DNA from: a bacterium ADurb.Bin374 | GTDB taxonomy: Bacteria; Riflebacteria; Ozemobacteria; Ozemobacterales; Ozemobacteraceae | Direction: 5' to 3' | DNA: 5,468 bases | NCBI GenBank assembly: GCA_002068715.1 | Contig: MWAR01000193.1 | Coordinates: forward strand, 1-5,468 | Part shown: piece after piece, positions 5,099-5,468 of the stretch | Layout of the letters: every line of letters starts with the position of its first letter | Position numbering within the stretch: the stretch's first letter is position 1 | Program-made: the position numbers and the translations under genes | Notes under the pieces: model-generated | Told to the model about the DNA's origin: nothing | Seen by the model: only the letters and a program-made list of their open reading frames with translations | Databases searched by the model: none

Positions 5099-5468
5099 TC
5101 ATCCGAACAGAAGCGCAGAGAGCAGTCCGAAGAGTACGCCGATCACGGCCGCGACGTTCTTGATCGACTGTAGGTGCCTGCCGGCCGTGAGGTGTACAAG
5201 TTTCTCGATCTCTTCGTTCGAGAGAGAGCCCAGCCGTTCGATGACGATCGCCCTCACGTCGAGGGAATTCATGGCTGCACCGAGCATCCGGCCTGCCATC
5301 GTCTCGACTTTCACGGCAACCGGCGTTCCGTCGGTCTTCAGTTCCGTGGACAACTTGCGGACAGACTCTTTCATCGCCTCGCGGAAACGGTTCGAGCGAC
5401 ACAACCGATCAACCGTCGCCTCGAGATGCATCCAGAGCGCCGATAGAATGCCGTCGATCGTGATACCC
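5099..5468 (-). CDS. DUF445 family protein, C-terminal part (start off the window)
   Basis: The 122 visible residues are the end of a longer protein; the frame remains open to the window edge with no stop. The pattern is that of the DUF445 (YheB/YjiN-like) C-terminus: an amphipathic, charged region, then SLDVRAIVIERLGSLSNEEI (visible residues about 67-86), EKLVHLTAGRHL, and a final hydrophobic segment of about 18 residues ending in LLSALLFG at the stop. In this family a membrane segment is usual at both ends of a long helical middle part; function is unknown and membrane association is inferred. An internal ATG at 5431 could be mistaken for the start, but the residues before it (ITIDGILSALW) continue the family-like helix, so it is not the start. 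It lies upstream of nrdD on the same strand, separated by 364 bases, so an operon link is unlikely. Assignment is from remembered family patterns. Confidence 0.72.
   Translation of the reverse strand, partial: GITIDGILSALWMHLEATVDRLCRSNRFREAMKESVRKLSTELKTDGTPVAVKVETMAGRMLGAAMNSLDVRAIVIERLGSLSNEEIEKLVHLTAGRHLQSIKNVAAVIGVLFGLLSALLFG

Overview
The window reads as chromosomal DNA of a GC-rich, anaerobic or facultatively anaerobic bacterium. The main clue is a complete class III (oxygen-sensitive) ribonucleotide reductase operon, nrdD-nrdG, next to a glycolytic phosphofructokinase. Purine-rich Shine-Dalgarno sequences precede the pfk, nrdD and nrdG starts. The phylum cannot be fixed from this sequence. 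No tRNA, rRNA, CRISPR array, insertion sequence or phage gene was seen.

Layout, left to right. (1) Positions 1-1201, minus strand: a 6-phosphofructokinase with its C-terminus cut off by the window edge. It belongs to the plant/trypanosomatid-like long clade and has residues that predict ATP, not pyrophosphate, as phosphoryl donor. (2) Positions 1202-1292: a short divergent intergenic region with a good minus-strand promoter candidate for pfk, a GC-rich leader hairpin, and an overlapping weak plus-strand promoter. (3) Positions 1293-1715, plus strand: a small unrecognised four-helix membrane protein. (4) Positions 1708-1764: a strong intrinsic terminator with an accessory hairpin, closing the minus-strand nrd operon. 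Its U-tract overlaps the stop codon of the convergent membrane-protein gene. (5) Positions 1775-2524 and 2539-4734, minus strand: nrdG (radical SAM activase) and nrdD (glycyl-radical reductase), 14 bases apart. (6) Positions 4735-5098: 364 bases without a gene, holding a weak promoter candidate, a palindrome, a set of related TTGCGCAA-like inverted motifs, a G/T homopolymer block and short repeats. (7) Positions 5099-5468, minus strand: the C-terminal part of a DUF445 family membrane-associated protein whose start lies outside the window.

NrdD and NrdG form one functional unit. NrdG uses a [4Fe-4S] cluster and S-adenosylmethionine to place a radical on Gly699 of NrdD, which then reduces ribonucleotides for anaerobic DNA synthesis. 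Phosphofructokinase, the small membrane protein and the DUF445 protein have no evident link to this pathway. The window looks like ordinary core-genome content. I do not see a new multi-gene system; the least explained parts are the nrdD upstream region and the orphan membrane protein.
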